Positions 1 through 7,850 of a stretch of 64,000 bases of DNA are shown in pieces. The DNA comes from Enterococcus alishanensis (GTDB lineage: Bacteria > Bacillota > Bacilli > Lactobacillales > Enterococcaceae), in NCBI RefSeq assembly GCF_019218635.1, contig NZ_JAHUZB010000003.1:507729-571728 (forward strand), in the 5' to 3' direction. How positions within the stretch are numbered: position 1 is the stretch's first letter; each line of letters starts with the position of its first letter. The notes under the pieces were generated by a model. It was not told the DNA's origin, did not search any database, and worked only from the letters and a program-made list of their open reading frames with translations. The position numbers were made by a program, and so were the translations under genes.

Positions 1-240
1 AAATAAAATACTTGGTTCAGTTACATGTTTACTTTTTGCATGGGGAATACCAAATCCTGCTTCAATTCCCGTTGAAGTTTCATTTTCTCGTTTAAATAAA
101 TCCTTGATTAATTTCTTACTATTTGTTGCTCTTCCAGCTGAATGAAAAGATTCAACGATTAAATTAAATAGTGCTTCTTTTGATCGAATTGAGTCATCAA
201 AAATTATAAGTTCAGGTAACATTAAATCAGTAATATTCAT
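1..240 (-). CDS. PTS EIIA component, fructose/mannitol (type 2) family, N-terminal part
   Basis: The first 80 codons of a gene that runs off the left edge. The product begins MNITDLMLPELIIFDD and contains the EIIA type-2 active-site region GIEAGFGIPHAKS, in which the His accepts phosphate from HPr. An AAGGGG Shine-Dalgarno lies about 8 nt before the ATG. It would act in the cytosol, passing phosphate to an EIIB partner outside the window. A good promoter and a cre-like site lie upstream. The specific sugar cannot be told from this fragment. Confidence 0.85.
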   Translation of the reverse strand, partial: MNITDLMLPELIIFDDSIRSKEALFNLIVESFHSAGRATNSKKLIKDLFKRENETSTGIEAGFGIPHAKSKHVTEPSILF

Positions 241-263
241 ACAAATCCCCTTCTTGCAGTCGT

Positions 264-278
264 AAGTAAGCGCTCACT
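264..278. promoter_or_regulatory. cre-like CcpA site
   Basis: AAGTAAGCGCTCACT fits the low-GC Gram-positive cre consensus (WTGWAARCGYWWWCW) at 13 of 15 positions. It lies between the promoter and the EIIA start codon, where CcpA binding would block transcription when preferred sugars are present. Confidence 0.55.
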
Positions 279-290
279 TGCTATGACATG

Positions 291-319
291 AATATAGCAG
301 AACTAGCTAAACCGTTCAA
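291..319 (-). promoter_or_regulatory. Promoter of the PTS EIIA gene
   Basis: On the minus strand, TTGAAC and TATATT are separated by exactly 17 bp. Transcription would begin near 284 and run into the cre-like site at 264-278. Confidence 0.6.
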
Positions 320-391
320 CGATATGAGCTAATTATTCCTTTATCATGGGTTTGAGATTGAATTAGTTCATTTCTTTGAGCTGAATAGCGC

Positions 392-421
392 AAAAAAACT
401 TCCAGCGGACTAGCTGAAAGT
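392..421 (-). terminator. Terminator of efaCBA
   Basis: A 9-bp stem (398-406 with 413-421, one G-U pair) followed on the minus strand by seven T. It lies just past the efaA stop codon. Confidence 0.8.
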
Positions 422-433
422 TTTTCTGATCTT

Positions 434-1348
434 TTATTGATTTAATCCTTCGTGAATCTTTTCCAAATTCCATTTCATCATGTCGTAGTAGCTGTCACCG
501 TCTTCTCCCTTTTCAGCAATCGAATCGGTAAACAAATTACTGTAAATTGGCAAGTCGACTTCTTTCGATAATTTTTCCATGCTACGAGCATCAACACTGG
601 TTTCTACAAATAAAACCGGCACTTGACTTGCTTTAATTATTTCGACAATCTGTTTGATTTGTTCAGGTGTTCCTTGATTTTCAGTATTGATCTCCCAAAT
701 ATAGCCCGCTTTTAATCCATAAGCCTGAGAGAAATATTTAAATGCGCCTTCGCTGGTAACTAATAATTTCTTTTCTTCAGGAATATCAGAAAATTCATTT
801 TTTGCAGTATTATCAAGCTCTCTCAACTTTTCAATGTATTTATCGGCACGTTCTTGATAGTATTCTTTATTTTCACTATCTTTTTGACTCAATATTTTTT
901 CAATTGACTGTACATATAGCACGCCATTTTCTAGTGATAACCAAGCATGGGGATCTTGTTGCTTATTATTTGTTGTTAAATATAGCGGTGTGACCTCTTG
1001 ACTAACTGCAAAGAAATCCTTATCTTCTTTTTTTTCTGCCGTATCCATCAATTTTTCAAACCATCCGTTCCCAGTTTCCAAGTTTAAACCATTGTAAAAA
1101 ATGACGTCGGCATCACTGGCCTTCTTTGTATCTTCCGGTAAAGGTTCGTATTCATGAGGATCTGTCCCTACAGGAACAATACTATGGAGCGTAATTTTAT
1201 CTCCACCAACATTTTGAACCATATCTGCAATAATCGAATTTGTTGCTACGACTTTTAGTTTTCCATCCTCTTCTGCTGACTGATTATTACAACCGGCAAA
1301 AATTCCTAATGCAGCAATTCCTAATAATACCAAAACTATTTTTTTCAT
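434..1348 (-). CDS. efaA: Manganese ABC transporter substrate-binding lipoprotein
   Basis: A 304-residue LraI/cluster A-I metal-binding lipoprotein. The signal peptide ends in the lipobox LGIFAGC, with Cys20 to be lipidated. Expected metal ligands are visible: His65 ([10 protein letters not shown]), His134 ([11 protein letters not shown]), Glu200 ([10 protein letters not shown]) and Asp275 (FTDSIAEKG). The wording closely follows Enterococcus faecalis EfaA, a Mn(II)/endocarditis-associated antigen. Its start overlaps the efaB stop (ATGA), so the two are translationally coupled. It is the last gene of efaC-efaB-efaA and is probably repressed by a DtxR-family metalloregulator bound at 2940-3000. 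Confidence 0.95.
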   Translation of the reverse strand: MKKIVLVLLGIAALGIFAGCNNQSAEEDGKLKVVATNSIIADMVQNVGGDKITLHSIVPVGTDPHEYEPLPEDTKKASDADVIFYNGLNLETGNGWFEKLMDTAEKKEDKDFFAVSQEVTPLYLTTNNKQQDPHAWLSLENGVLYVQSIEKILSQKDSENKEYYQERADKYIEKLRELDNTAKNEFSDIPEEKKLLVTSEGAFKYFSQAYGLKAGYIWEINTENQGTPEQIKQIVEIIKASQVPVLFVETSVDARSMEKLSKEVDLPIYSNLFTDSIAEKGEDGDSYYDMMKWNLEKIHEGLNQ

Positions 1349-2187
1349 TCAGCCACTCTCCTAAATTGTCTAATTAATCCTTTTTCTGGTGCAAAAACAA
1401 AAGCAATCACGAAAAATACCGCGCAGGCCATGACAATAGTTGCTCCTGAAGGTAAATTATAATAATAACTAAAAAACAAGCCAATAAATGCTCCAACAAC
1501 ACCAAATGACGCCGATAGACAAATCATTTTCACTAAATTATTAGTTAAAAGATAAGCAGTCGCAGCAGGTGTAATCAGCATAGCAATCACTAAAATTGTT
1601 CCTACTGTTTGTAATGAAGTCACCGCTACCAAGGTCAGTAAAAACATCACACCATAATTAATCAAACCAACTTTCCAACCATATGATTGCGCCATCACAG
1701 GAGCAAAAGAAGTTAATTTTAGTTGTTTATAAAAAATAGTCACCGCTAAAATAACAACTATCATCACACCTGCTGTTAAATACATATCTGAATTACGCAC
1801 TGCCAGTACATTTCCAAATAAAATATGGTACAAATCCGTCGCACTACGAGCAAATGAAATTAAAACAATACCTAAAGCAAAGAAAGTGCTAAAAACAATG
1901 CCGATTACGGTATCATTTTTTAAACGAGAATGTTTGGTTAAAAAACCAATCAATCCTGCCGCTAATAAACCAAATAAACTAGCGCCAAAGATATAACTGC
2001 CACCTAACATATAAGAAATCGCCACTCCAGGCAAAACAGCATGAGAAATCGCATCACCCATCAAAGAAATGCCTCTCAAAATCACGAATGAGCCAATCAC
2101 GCCTGCTGAAATCCCCACCATCACCGAAGTGATTAAAGCATGTTGTAAAAATTGATACTGAAAAATATCTGCTATAAACTGAGTCAT
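1345..2187 (-). CDS. efaB: Manganese ABC transporter permease
   Basis: A 280-residue, very hydrophobic ABC-3 family permease with about eight membrane segments and the family motif [16 protein letters not shown] near residues 44-59. It forms the membrane channel for Mn(II) delivered by EfaA and powered by EfaC. It starts about 10 nt after efaC and overlaps efaA by 4 nt, in the usual efaCBA order. Length is normal for the family. Confidence 0.94.
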   Translation of the reverse strand: MTQFIADIFQYQFLQHALITSVMVGISAGVIGSFVILRGISLMGDAISHAVLPGVAISYMLGGSYIFGASLFGLLAAGLIGFLTKHSRLKNDTVIGIVFSTFFALGIVLISFARSATDLYHILFGNVLAVRNSDMYLTAGVMIVVILAVTIFYKQLKLTSFAPVMAQSYGWKVGLINYGVMFLLTLVAVTSLQTVGTILVIAMLITPAATAYLLTNNLVKMICLSASFGVVGAFIGLFFSYYYNLPSGATIVMACAVFFVIAFVFAPEKGLIRQFRRVAE

Positions 2188-2197
2188 CTTTTCCCTC

Positions 2198-2923
2198 CTA
2201 TAGATTAAAATTAATTAACGCATCTCCATATGCTTTTACCATATTTTCACTGGTATAAACTTGTTCAATTCCTCCTGCTGCCACGACACCATGATTCAGT
2301 AAGATTACTTCATCAAAATAATCACGGATCTTATGAAGATCATGATGGACAATCACGATTGATTTTCCTTCATCACGTAGTTTTTTTAGTAATTCCACAA
2401 TAATTTTTTCACTGGCAGCATCAATTCCTGCAAATGGTTCATCTAATAATAACCACGGTGCTTGTTGTGCCAGAGCTCTAGCAATAAAAACCCGTTGCAG
2501 TTGTCCACCAGAGAGTTCACTAATTTGACGTTTGGCAAAGGCAGTCAAATCCACTTTTTCTAAGGCTTGCCAAGTAATTTCTTTTTGACGCTTACCTGGA
2601 CGTTTAAAAAAATTCAATTGCGGATAGGTTCCTAATAGCACAACATTAAATACATCAATGGGAAAAGTTAAATCAATTTCTTGTCGTTGTTCCACGTAAG
2701 CAATTAGATTTTTCTGTTTACTAACAACTTCACCTTTATAGAAAATTCTCCCTGTTTTTGTTGGAACTAGACCCAATATTCCTTTTAATAAACTTGATTT
2801 GCCAGCACCATTAGGACCGATAATACCCACCATTTTTTTACTAGGGATGGTTAAAGATAATTGTGACAAAACGGATTTTCCTTGATAACTGACCGACATA
2901 TTTTCAATTTCTAAACTTTCCAT
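2198..2923 (-). CDS. efaC: Manganese ABC transporter ATP-binding protein
   Basis: A 241-residue ABC ATPase. Walker A is GPNGAGKSS, the signature is LSGGQLQRVFIARAL, Walker B is LLLDEPFAGID, and the switch His is in IVHHDLHKI. It energises EfaB. The start follows GAGGTGGAG. It is the first gene of the operon, and its promoter region carries three DtxR-type operator boxes. Confidence 0.94.
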   Translation of the reverse strand: MESLEIENMSVSYQGKSVLSQLSLTIPSKKMVGIIGPNGAGKSSLLKGILGLVPTKTGRIFYKGEVVSKQKNLIAYVEQRQEIDLTFPIDVFNVVLLGTYPQLNFFKRPGKRQKEITWQALEKVDLTAFAKRQISELSGGQLQRVFIARALAQQAPWLLLDEPFAGIDAASEKIIVELLKKLRDEGKSIVIVHHDLHKIRDYFDEVILLNHGVVAAGGIEQVYTSENMVKAYGDALINFNL

Positions 2924-2939
2924 TACTCCACCTCTTTTT

Positions 2940-3000
2940 TTAGGCTAACCTAACTTATTGTATTTAGGATAACTTATAACAAAAAATTAGGCAAGCCTTT
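2940..3000 (-). promoter_or_regulatory. Three DtxR/MntR-type operator boxes over the efaCBA promoter
   Basis: On the plus strand the boxes are TTAGGCTAACCTAA (2940-2953), TTAGGATAACTTAT (2964-2977) and TTAGGCAAGCCTTT (2987-3000), spaced 23-24 bp. The minus-strand promoter TTGCCT (2989-2994), 17 bp, TATCCT (2966-2971) has its -35 inside the third box and its -10 inside the second. This fits metal-dependent repression by an EfaR-like protein, whose gene is not in the window. Confidence 0.75.
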
Positions 3001-3010
3001 ATTTTTGGAA

Positions 3011-3038
3011 TAAAAAAACTGGAGCAAAAAACTCCAGT
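3011..3038 (-). terminator. Terminator of copB
   Basis: Stem ACTGGAG (3018-3024) with CTCCAGT (3032-3038), followed on the minus strand by seven T. It separates copB from the efa promoter. Confidence 0.85.
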
Positions 3039-3046
3039 AAAATTAG

Positions 3047-5233
3047 TTATTTATTTATTTTTAAAGTTAAAGCATTTAAGGCCACAATGACCGTACTCAT
3101 ACTCATCAAAATAGCGCCCACAGCCGGATCTAGTAAAATACCAATTGGTGCCAAAATACCTGCTGCTAAAGGAATCGCAATAATATTGTAGCCAGCTCCC
3201 CACCATAAATTCTGAATCATTTTACGACGGGTTTGTTTCGCTAAATCAAGAAAATGTAAAATATCTTGAGGATTACTGTTGGTTAATACGACGTCGGCTG
3301 AGTCAATGGCTACATCTGTTCCAGCACCAATCGCTATCCCAATCGTTGCTCGTGCTAAACTTGGAGCATCATTGATACCATCACCTACCATCGCTACTCG
3401 ATTGCCTTCATTGACTAATTGCGCGACAATTTTTTCTTTTCCATCTGGTAATAAGCCTGCATAGAATTTTTTCATTTCTAAATATTCAGCCACACTAGCA
3501 GCCGCTTCTTGATTATCACCAGTTAACATCACAGGTTCAATCCCACGATTCAGCAATGCTGAAATAAATTCTTTAGCCTCAGGTTTGATCTTATCACCTA
3601 AAGCAATTAAACCAACTAATTGATTGTCAATTAACAAATAACTAATGGTATTTCCTTGCTCTTGATAGGCTTGAATTTTTTCAGTTGGCAATTGTAAATT
3701 TAATTCTTCCAATTTTTTTGCGTTAACAATCTGAACGGTTTTACTTGCAACTTCACCTGACAAGCCAACGCCAGAAATATTCATTACATTTTCTGCAGTC
3801 ATTGGTGTGATATTTTCAGTATTTAAGTACTTCATAATCCCATTGGCAATTGGATGGTTAGCTGATGCTTCTAAAGCACCAATATATTGTAATACTTCTT
3901 CTTTTGAAAATTGTTCAGCTAAAACTTCTACACCAGTAACAGCAAAAGTCCCTTGAGTTAAAGTCCCTGTCTTATCTAGCAAAATCATATTCAAATCATG
4001 GGCATTTTCTAAAGCATTGCGATTTTTTAGCAATAAGCCATTTTTAGCAGCAATCGAAGTAGAGCGTGCAATCACTAATGGAACTGCCAATCCTAAAGCA
4101 TGAGGACAAGCAATAATAAAGACAGTCACCATTCGTTCTAAAGCTTCAGGTAAATCTGCAACAAAAAGCCAAACCACAAAGGCAATAATCCCAGAAAATA
4201 AAGCTACATAAAACAACCATTTTGCAACTTTGTCAGACATCGCTTCTAATTTAGATTTATCTGCCTGCGCTTTTTTAACCATCTCCATTACTTTTGCAAG
4301 ATAGCCATTTTCGCCTGTGCCAGTAACAATAATTTTTAAAGTACCATCTCCATTAACAGAACCGCCAATGACCTTTTCACCAACTGTTTTAGTTACACCG
4401 CGAGATTCTCCAGTTACAGCTGATTCATCTACAATTGATTGACCAGATTCAATCAAACCGTCTGTCGGCATCTTATCGCCGGCTTTGACAATTAAATGAT
4501 CGCCTTCATTGACTTTTTGCAAGGAAATTTTTTCTTCACTGCCGTCTTTAGTAATTCTAGTGACTTCATCTGGTAAAAGTTCGGCTAATTTTTGTAAAGC
4601 ATCACTAGCACTCATTACTGCATTCATTTCAATCCAATGACCTAATAGCATGATTACAATCAGCGTGGCTAATTCCCAAAAGAAATTCATCACATGTCCA
4701 CCGAAAAAAGTATTTGCGACAAATGAATATAAACTATAAATATACGCAACCGTAATCCCCATAGCAATTAAAGTCATCATAGCAGGACTTTTCATTTTTA
4801 ATTCCATTTTTGCGCCACTTAAAAAAGGTTCTCCACCATAGATAAATAAAATTGTTGCCAAAATTAAAACTATCCAGTCAGAACCGGGAAAAGTAAATTG
4901 AAAAGGAAGGTCCACCCCCATCATTGGTGACATCAAGATAATAGGAATTGCAATCACAAGGGACAACCAAAATTTTTGTTTAAAATTTCCCATGTGCATT
5001 GAATGATCCATGCCACCCATGTCATGATCACCATGCATTGAGTGATCCATTTGACTCATGTCATGATTACCATGCATCGAATGGTTCATCTGACCCATAT
5101 CATGATCGTTATGGATTGAGTGATTTCCATGACTCATTTCACTCTTTTCTTGCATCATATGATCTGCGTGATTCATATCTTTCATATGATTTTTTTCAGG
5201 TATGGAATGATCCGTTTCTTTATTTTTACTCAT
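3047..5233 (-). CDS. copB: Copper-type P1B-ATPase with Met/His-rich N-terminus
   Basis: A 728-residue heavy-metal P-type ATPase of the CopB group. The first ~85 residues are Met/His-rich with near-tandem units (MNHSMHGNHDM, MDHSMHGDHDM) rather than a CxxC metal-binding domain. Transmembrane helices follow. The ion-site motif is CPH (ACPHALGLAVP, near residue 376), the phosphorylation motif is DKTGTLTQG (near 418), and SANHPIANG and GDGINDAP are also present. Enterococcus hirae CopB exports Cu(I)/Ag(I), and CPH pumps have also been linked to Cu(II). It stands alone behind a single cop box, without copY, copA or copZ nearby. Confidence 0.9.
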   Translation of the reverse strand: MSKNKETDHSIPEKNHMKDMNHADHMMQEKSEMSHGNHSIHNDHDMGQMNHSMHGNHDMSQMDHSMHGDHDMGGMDHSMHMGNFKQKFWLSLVIAIPIILMSPMMGVDLPFQFTFPGSDWIVLILATILFIYGGEPFLSGAKMELKMKSPAMMTLIAMGITVAYIYSLYSFVANTFFGGHVMNFFWELATLIVIMLLGHWIEMNAVMSASDALQKLAELLPDEVTRITKDGSEEKISLQKVNEGDHLIVKAGDKMPTDGLIESGQSIVDESAVTGESRGVTKTVGEKVIGGSVNGDGTLKIIVTGTGENGYLAKVMEMVKKAQADKSKLEAMSDKVAKWLFYVALFSGIIAFVVWLFVADLPEALERMVTVFIIACPHALGLAVPLVIARSTSIAAKNGLLLKNRNALENAHDLNMILLDKTGTLTQGTFAVTGVEVLAEQFSKEEVLQYIGALEASANHPIANGIMKYLNTENITPMTAENVMNISGVGLSGEVASKTVQIVNAKKLEELNLQLPTEKIQAYQEQGNTISYLLIDNQLVGLIALGDKIKPEAKEFISALLNRGIEPVMLTGDNQEAAASVAEYLEMKKFYAGLLPDGKEKIVAQLVNEGNRVAMVGDGINDAPSLARATIGIAIGAGTDVAIDSADVVLTNSNPQDILHFLDLAKQTRRKMIQNLWWGAGYNIIAIPLAAGILAPIGILLDPAVGAILMSMSTVIVALNALTLKINK

Positions 5234-5268
5234 TTCATTTTCCTCCCGTCAATGATTTAAAAATCATT

Positions 5269-5278
5269 TACATTTGTA
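5269..5278. promoter_or_regulatory. cop box (CopY operator)
   Basis: TACATTTGTA matches the CopY operator TACAnnTGTA exactly. It lies about 35 bp before the copB start codon. Enterococcal cop operons normally carry two boxes; only one full box is visible here. Confidence 0.75.
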
Positions 5279-5383
5279 AACACAAAACAAGCTTATCATT
5301 TGCTTAATTTTTTGTAAAATGAAATCCCTTGAAGTTTTCAAATTTTCATTCTACCAATATTTAACATGAAAAAAGATTGATTA

Positions 5384-5416
5384 CAAAAAAACAGCTAAGC
5401 ATTTTGCTTAACTGTT
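5384..5416 (-). terminator. Terminator of the WxL operon
   Basis: Stem AACAGCTAAGC (5390-5400) with GCTTAACTGTT (5406-5416), one mismatch, followed on the minus strand by a run of T. It lies just downstream of the DUF916 gene. Confidence 0.8.
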
Positions 5417-5421
5417 CTTAA

Positions 5422-6450
5422 TTATTCTTCTTCACTTTTTCTTCTTTTCAACAACAAAAAGACAATGATTACCAATAATAAGGCTAAGATAACCCCTAAT
5501 AATCCATATAACCAAATAGGTAATTTTTGATTATTTTGATTAGTGATTACCGTATTGACCTCTGCTGCTTCTTCGGCAGTAATCGTAAAATTCTTTTTGA
5601 AATTCCAAACATTTCCTTTAGCATCCGATACTTTTAAAGCCAGTCGGTAATCGCCAGCTTCTAGCGGTTGATTTTTCCAATCGATCACAAAAGAATAAGT
5701 AGAATTAGGCGCCATTTGCATATCATTATCAAAATTAGCTTTCTTGACTAATTCATCTGTTTCTCGATTATAAACTTTTCCATCATATTTCAAATGTCCA
5801 TAAGCATCCATTGTTGGGTTTTGCAAATTCGCTACAACACTAGTTTTTTGAAACGAAATAGCTGGTTTGACTGATAACAATTTTAAATCTCTGGATACTT
5901 CGTTGTCTGTTTCAGTTAATTTTAATCCCAATACGTAACCATAACTATTGCTTATGCCACCACTATTTTTTTTCGTGTCTTTAATGACTTCGATCGCAGC
6001 TAAAATCTGACCATCAAATGATTCTGCTGGCATTGTCAGTTCAACCGGCACTCTGACGGAGCTATTTGCAGCTACAGTGACTTCACTTTCTATTTGTGCA
6101 ATCTCATTGATTGGATATTTTAAAGACGCATCATTGGAGCCTTCATCTTTGTCATAATCAATAAAACCTTGGCTATTTGTATAAGCTTGGTTAATCGACA
6201 TTTGATAAACTGATGGTTGATTGGATGTATTGTTAATGATAAATTCGATTGTTTGCGTTTGACTAGGTGTCATCCTTAAATTAAAAAACGAATCCGCCCC
6301 ATCGACTTGATTTTCAGGCAGTACTGCTTGGATATCGTAACCTACATCCCCTTCAGCATAAACTGCCTCTTCACCAAGTAAAAATAATCCCAATAACAAA
6401 CTAAAAACTAACACAAGCTTTTTTAAAAATTTCATTTGTGTCTTCAACAT
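5422..6450 (-). CDS. DUF916/DUF3324 WxL-interacting cell-surface protein
   Basis: A 342-residue membrane-anchored exported protein. After an N-terminal signal segment come the DUF916 region (starting VGYDIQAVLPENQVDG) and the DUF3324-like region (about 160-290). A C-terminal membrane helix (about 312-334) ends in the basic tail LLKRRKSEEE. In other enterococci such proteins bind WxL proteins and peptidoglycan. The start codon overlaps the upstream WxL stop (TAATG), so it is translationally coupled and is the last gene of the five-gene operon. Confidence 0.9.
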   Translation of the reverse strand: MLKTQMKFLKKLVLVFSLLLGLFLLGEEAVYAEGDVGYDIQAVLPENQVDGADSFFNLRMTPSQTQTIEFIINNTSNQPSVYQMSINQAYTNSQGFIDYDKDEGSNDASLKYPINEIAQIESEVTVAANSSVRVPVELTMPAESFDGQILAAIEVIKDTKKNSGGISNSYGYVLGLKLTETDNEVSRDLKLLSVKPAISFQKTSVVANLQNPTMDAYGHLKYDGKVYNRETDELVKKANFDNDMQMAPNSTYSFVIDWKNQPLEAGDYRLALKVSDAKGNVWNFKKNFTITAEEAAEVNTVITNQNNQKLPIWLYGLLGVILALLLVIIVFLLLKRRKSEEE

Positions 6451-7019
6451 TAATTAGCATCTGGTGTATCAAATAATTTGTAATTAATTTTCCCAGTTAG
6501 TTCATCGTCAGGAACTAAAGAATTAGCTGAGTCTTTAAAACCGATCGACACTTTTGTTACCTTAGTTGAAATATCACCAACTTTGTTAATATCTGGAGCA
6601 CCTGCTTTTGCTACGATACCATCACTTCCTGTACCGACAATTTCAAAAGAATTTACTTTAAATGATGTAACTTCATAAGGTGTACTATCTGAAACTCTAG
6701 TGATTTCATTTCCAACAACTGATGCTTTTACACTCCAGTCCCCATTTACTTGGTTATTAAAGACAACAATATTTTGGTTCGATAAATCTGTTTCTAATGT
6801 ATAGGTGCCATTTTGTAAAGTAGACTCGAAATCATATCTTGACGGTACACTTTTTAGAACAAGTACTCGTTCATCTGGATCTTCGTTATCAATGATTTTC
6901 ACACTTGTATCTGACTCTTTATCTTCGCCACTAATTTCAGCAGCATTGACATTAGTTGCCGCGATATTTACTGCTAATAATCCTAATGCTAACATTCCTA
7001 CTAATTTGATTCTTTTCAT
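6450..7019 (-). CDS. WxL-domain-like secreted surface protein
   Basis: A 189-residue protein with signal peptide (MKRIKLVGMLALGLLAVNIAATNVNAA) and a single WxL-like domain. The proximal motif is present as GDWSVKASVVG, but the distal Trp-x-Leu near the C-terminus is replaced by INYKLFDTPDAN. Canonical WxL domains attach non-covalently to peptidoglycan. It starts after AGGAGG and sits between another WxL-like gene and the DUF916 gene, the usual cluster arrangement. Whether the altered motif still binds the wall is unknown. Confidence 0.8.
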   Translation of the reverse strand: MKRIKLVGMLALGLLAVNIAATNVNAAEISGEDKESDTSVKIIDNEDPDERVLVLKSVPSRYDFESTLQNGTYTLETDLSNQNIVVFNNQVNGDWSVKASVVGNEITRVSDSTPYEVTSFKVNSFEIVGTGSDGIVAKAGAPDINKVGDISTKVTKVSIGFKDSANSLVPDDELTGKINYKLFDTPDAN

Positions 7020-7032
7020 ATTCTTCCTCCTA

Positions 7033-7587
7033 TTATTCTGGGTTAGTTGTATCGACTAAACTAATTGTCTGCATTCCAGAGTATTCTCCAGCAGGTGCAT
7101 CGGCTGGAACCGACAAATAGATGTCTTCTTTTTTTATTTGGTGCTGGTAATTCTTTGAAACTGTTGGCGCCGTTTTTAAAATAGTTTTTTCTTGATTTGA
7201 AGCAATTTCAGTTGAATAAGCTTCATAGTCTGTTTCTGCTTGACCATCTGAAGTTAATTCTCCTTTTCCTAGGTGCAGACTAATTGGATATTCTTTCCCA
7301 TTAGAAAAAGTCGATAATTGATATTTAATTTGCCATGAAGTCTGAGGATTTTCCCGCGTATCTTTAATAGTAACAATGAAATCATTGGTTGCTTGAACCT
7401 TTTGATTATTACTGGAAATCATTTTCGTCTCAAAGGTCGGGACCTTCACTTCCGTCAACTTCAATGGATTTTCAACTATTCGGACAGTTATTTGACTTTC
7501 AGCTTCATAACTTTTGGCATTTGTAATCAGAGGATGGGAAAATAAAAGTAATCCAAACACTAATAAAACTTGTTTATTTTTTCTCAA
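7033..7587 (-). CDS. Secreted WxL-like protein with degenerate motifs
   Basis: A 184-residue protein with a signal peptide ending near ITNAKS. The body is beta-rich and resembles a WxL domain: the proximal motif appears as TSWQIKYQLS and the C-terminus as MQTISLVDTTNPE, where a canonical protein would have WTLxxxP. Its start lies inside the end of the upstream LPQTN gene (14-nt overlap). The position in the operon supports membership of the WxL surface complex. Function is inferred from context only. Confidence 0.7.
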   Translation of the reverse strand: MRKNKQVLLVFGLLLFSHPLITNAKSYEAESQITVRIVENPLKLTEVKVPTFETKMISSNNQKVQATNDFIVTIKDTRENPQTSWQIKYQLSTFSNGKEYPISLHLGKGELTSDGQAETDYEAYSTEIASNQEKTILKTAPTVSKNYQHQIKKEDIYLSVPADAPAGEYSGMQTISLVDTTNPE

Positions 7588-7840
7588 TAGCTTTCCTCCT
7601 GACTAGCAAAAAAAGCAATAAGAATCCGAGGATGCACGCGCCTAAAAATGAAAGTAAAAAGGTCTGACCTTCATTGGTTTGGGGTAGCATGCGGACTTTT
7701 GATAATAATCCACTGGTTTCCGTCAAGCGAAAAGTTATTCCCTGTTGGTCATAATCAGTTCGAATTGTTTCTGCAAAAACTTTACCTGGCAAACAACTAA
7801 TGATAATTAAGAGGAGAGTTATTTTATTTTTGTATTTCAT
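7574..7840 (-). CDS. Small sortase-anchored protein with an LPQTN signal
   Basis: An 88-residue protein with an N-terminal signal peptide ending near KVFAE. It has a short ectodomain, a sorting-type motif LPQTN (residues 52-56) followed by a hydrophobic helix, and a basic tail VRRKAIEKK. WxL clusters often carry such a small LPXTG protein. Here the usual Gly is Asn, which resembles the fourth and fifth residues of the sortase B signal NPQTN. The SD is GGAGAGG. Confidence 0.8.
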   Translation of the reverse strand: MKYKNKITLLLIIISCLPGKVFAETIRTDYDQQGITFRLTETSGLLSKVRMLPQTNEGQTFLLSFLGACILGFLLLFLLVRRKAIEKK

Positions 7841-7850
7841 TCCTCTCCTC

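Noticed and set aside
4999-5307. Plus-strand frame of about 100 codons rich in Asp, His and Ser
   Set aside because: It is the antisense reading of the Met/His repeats of copB; no SD, and it ends beyond the cop box.
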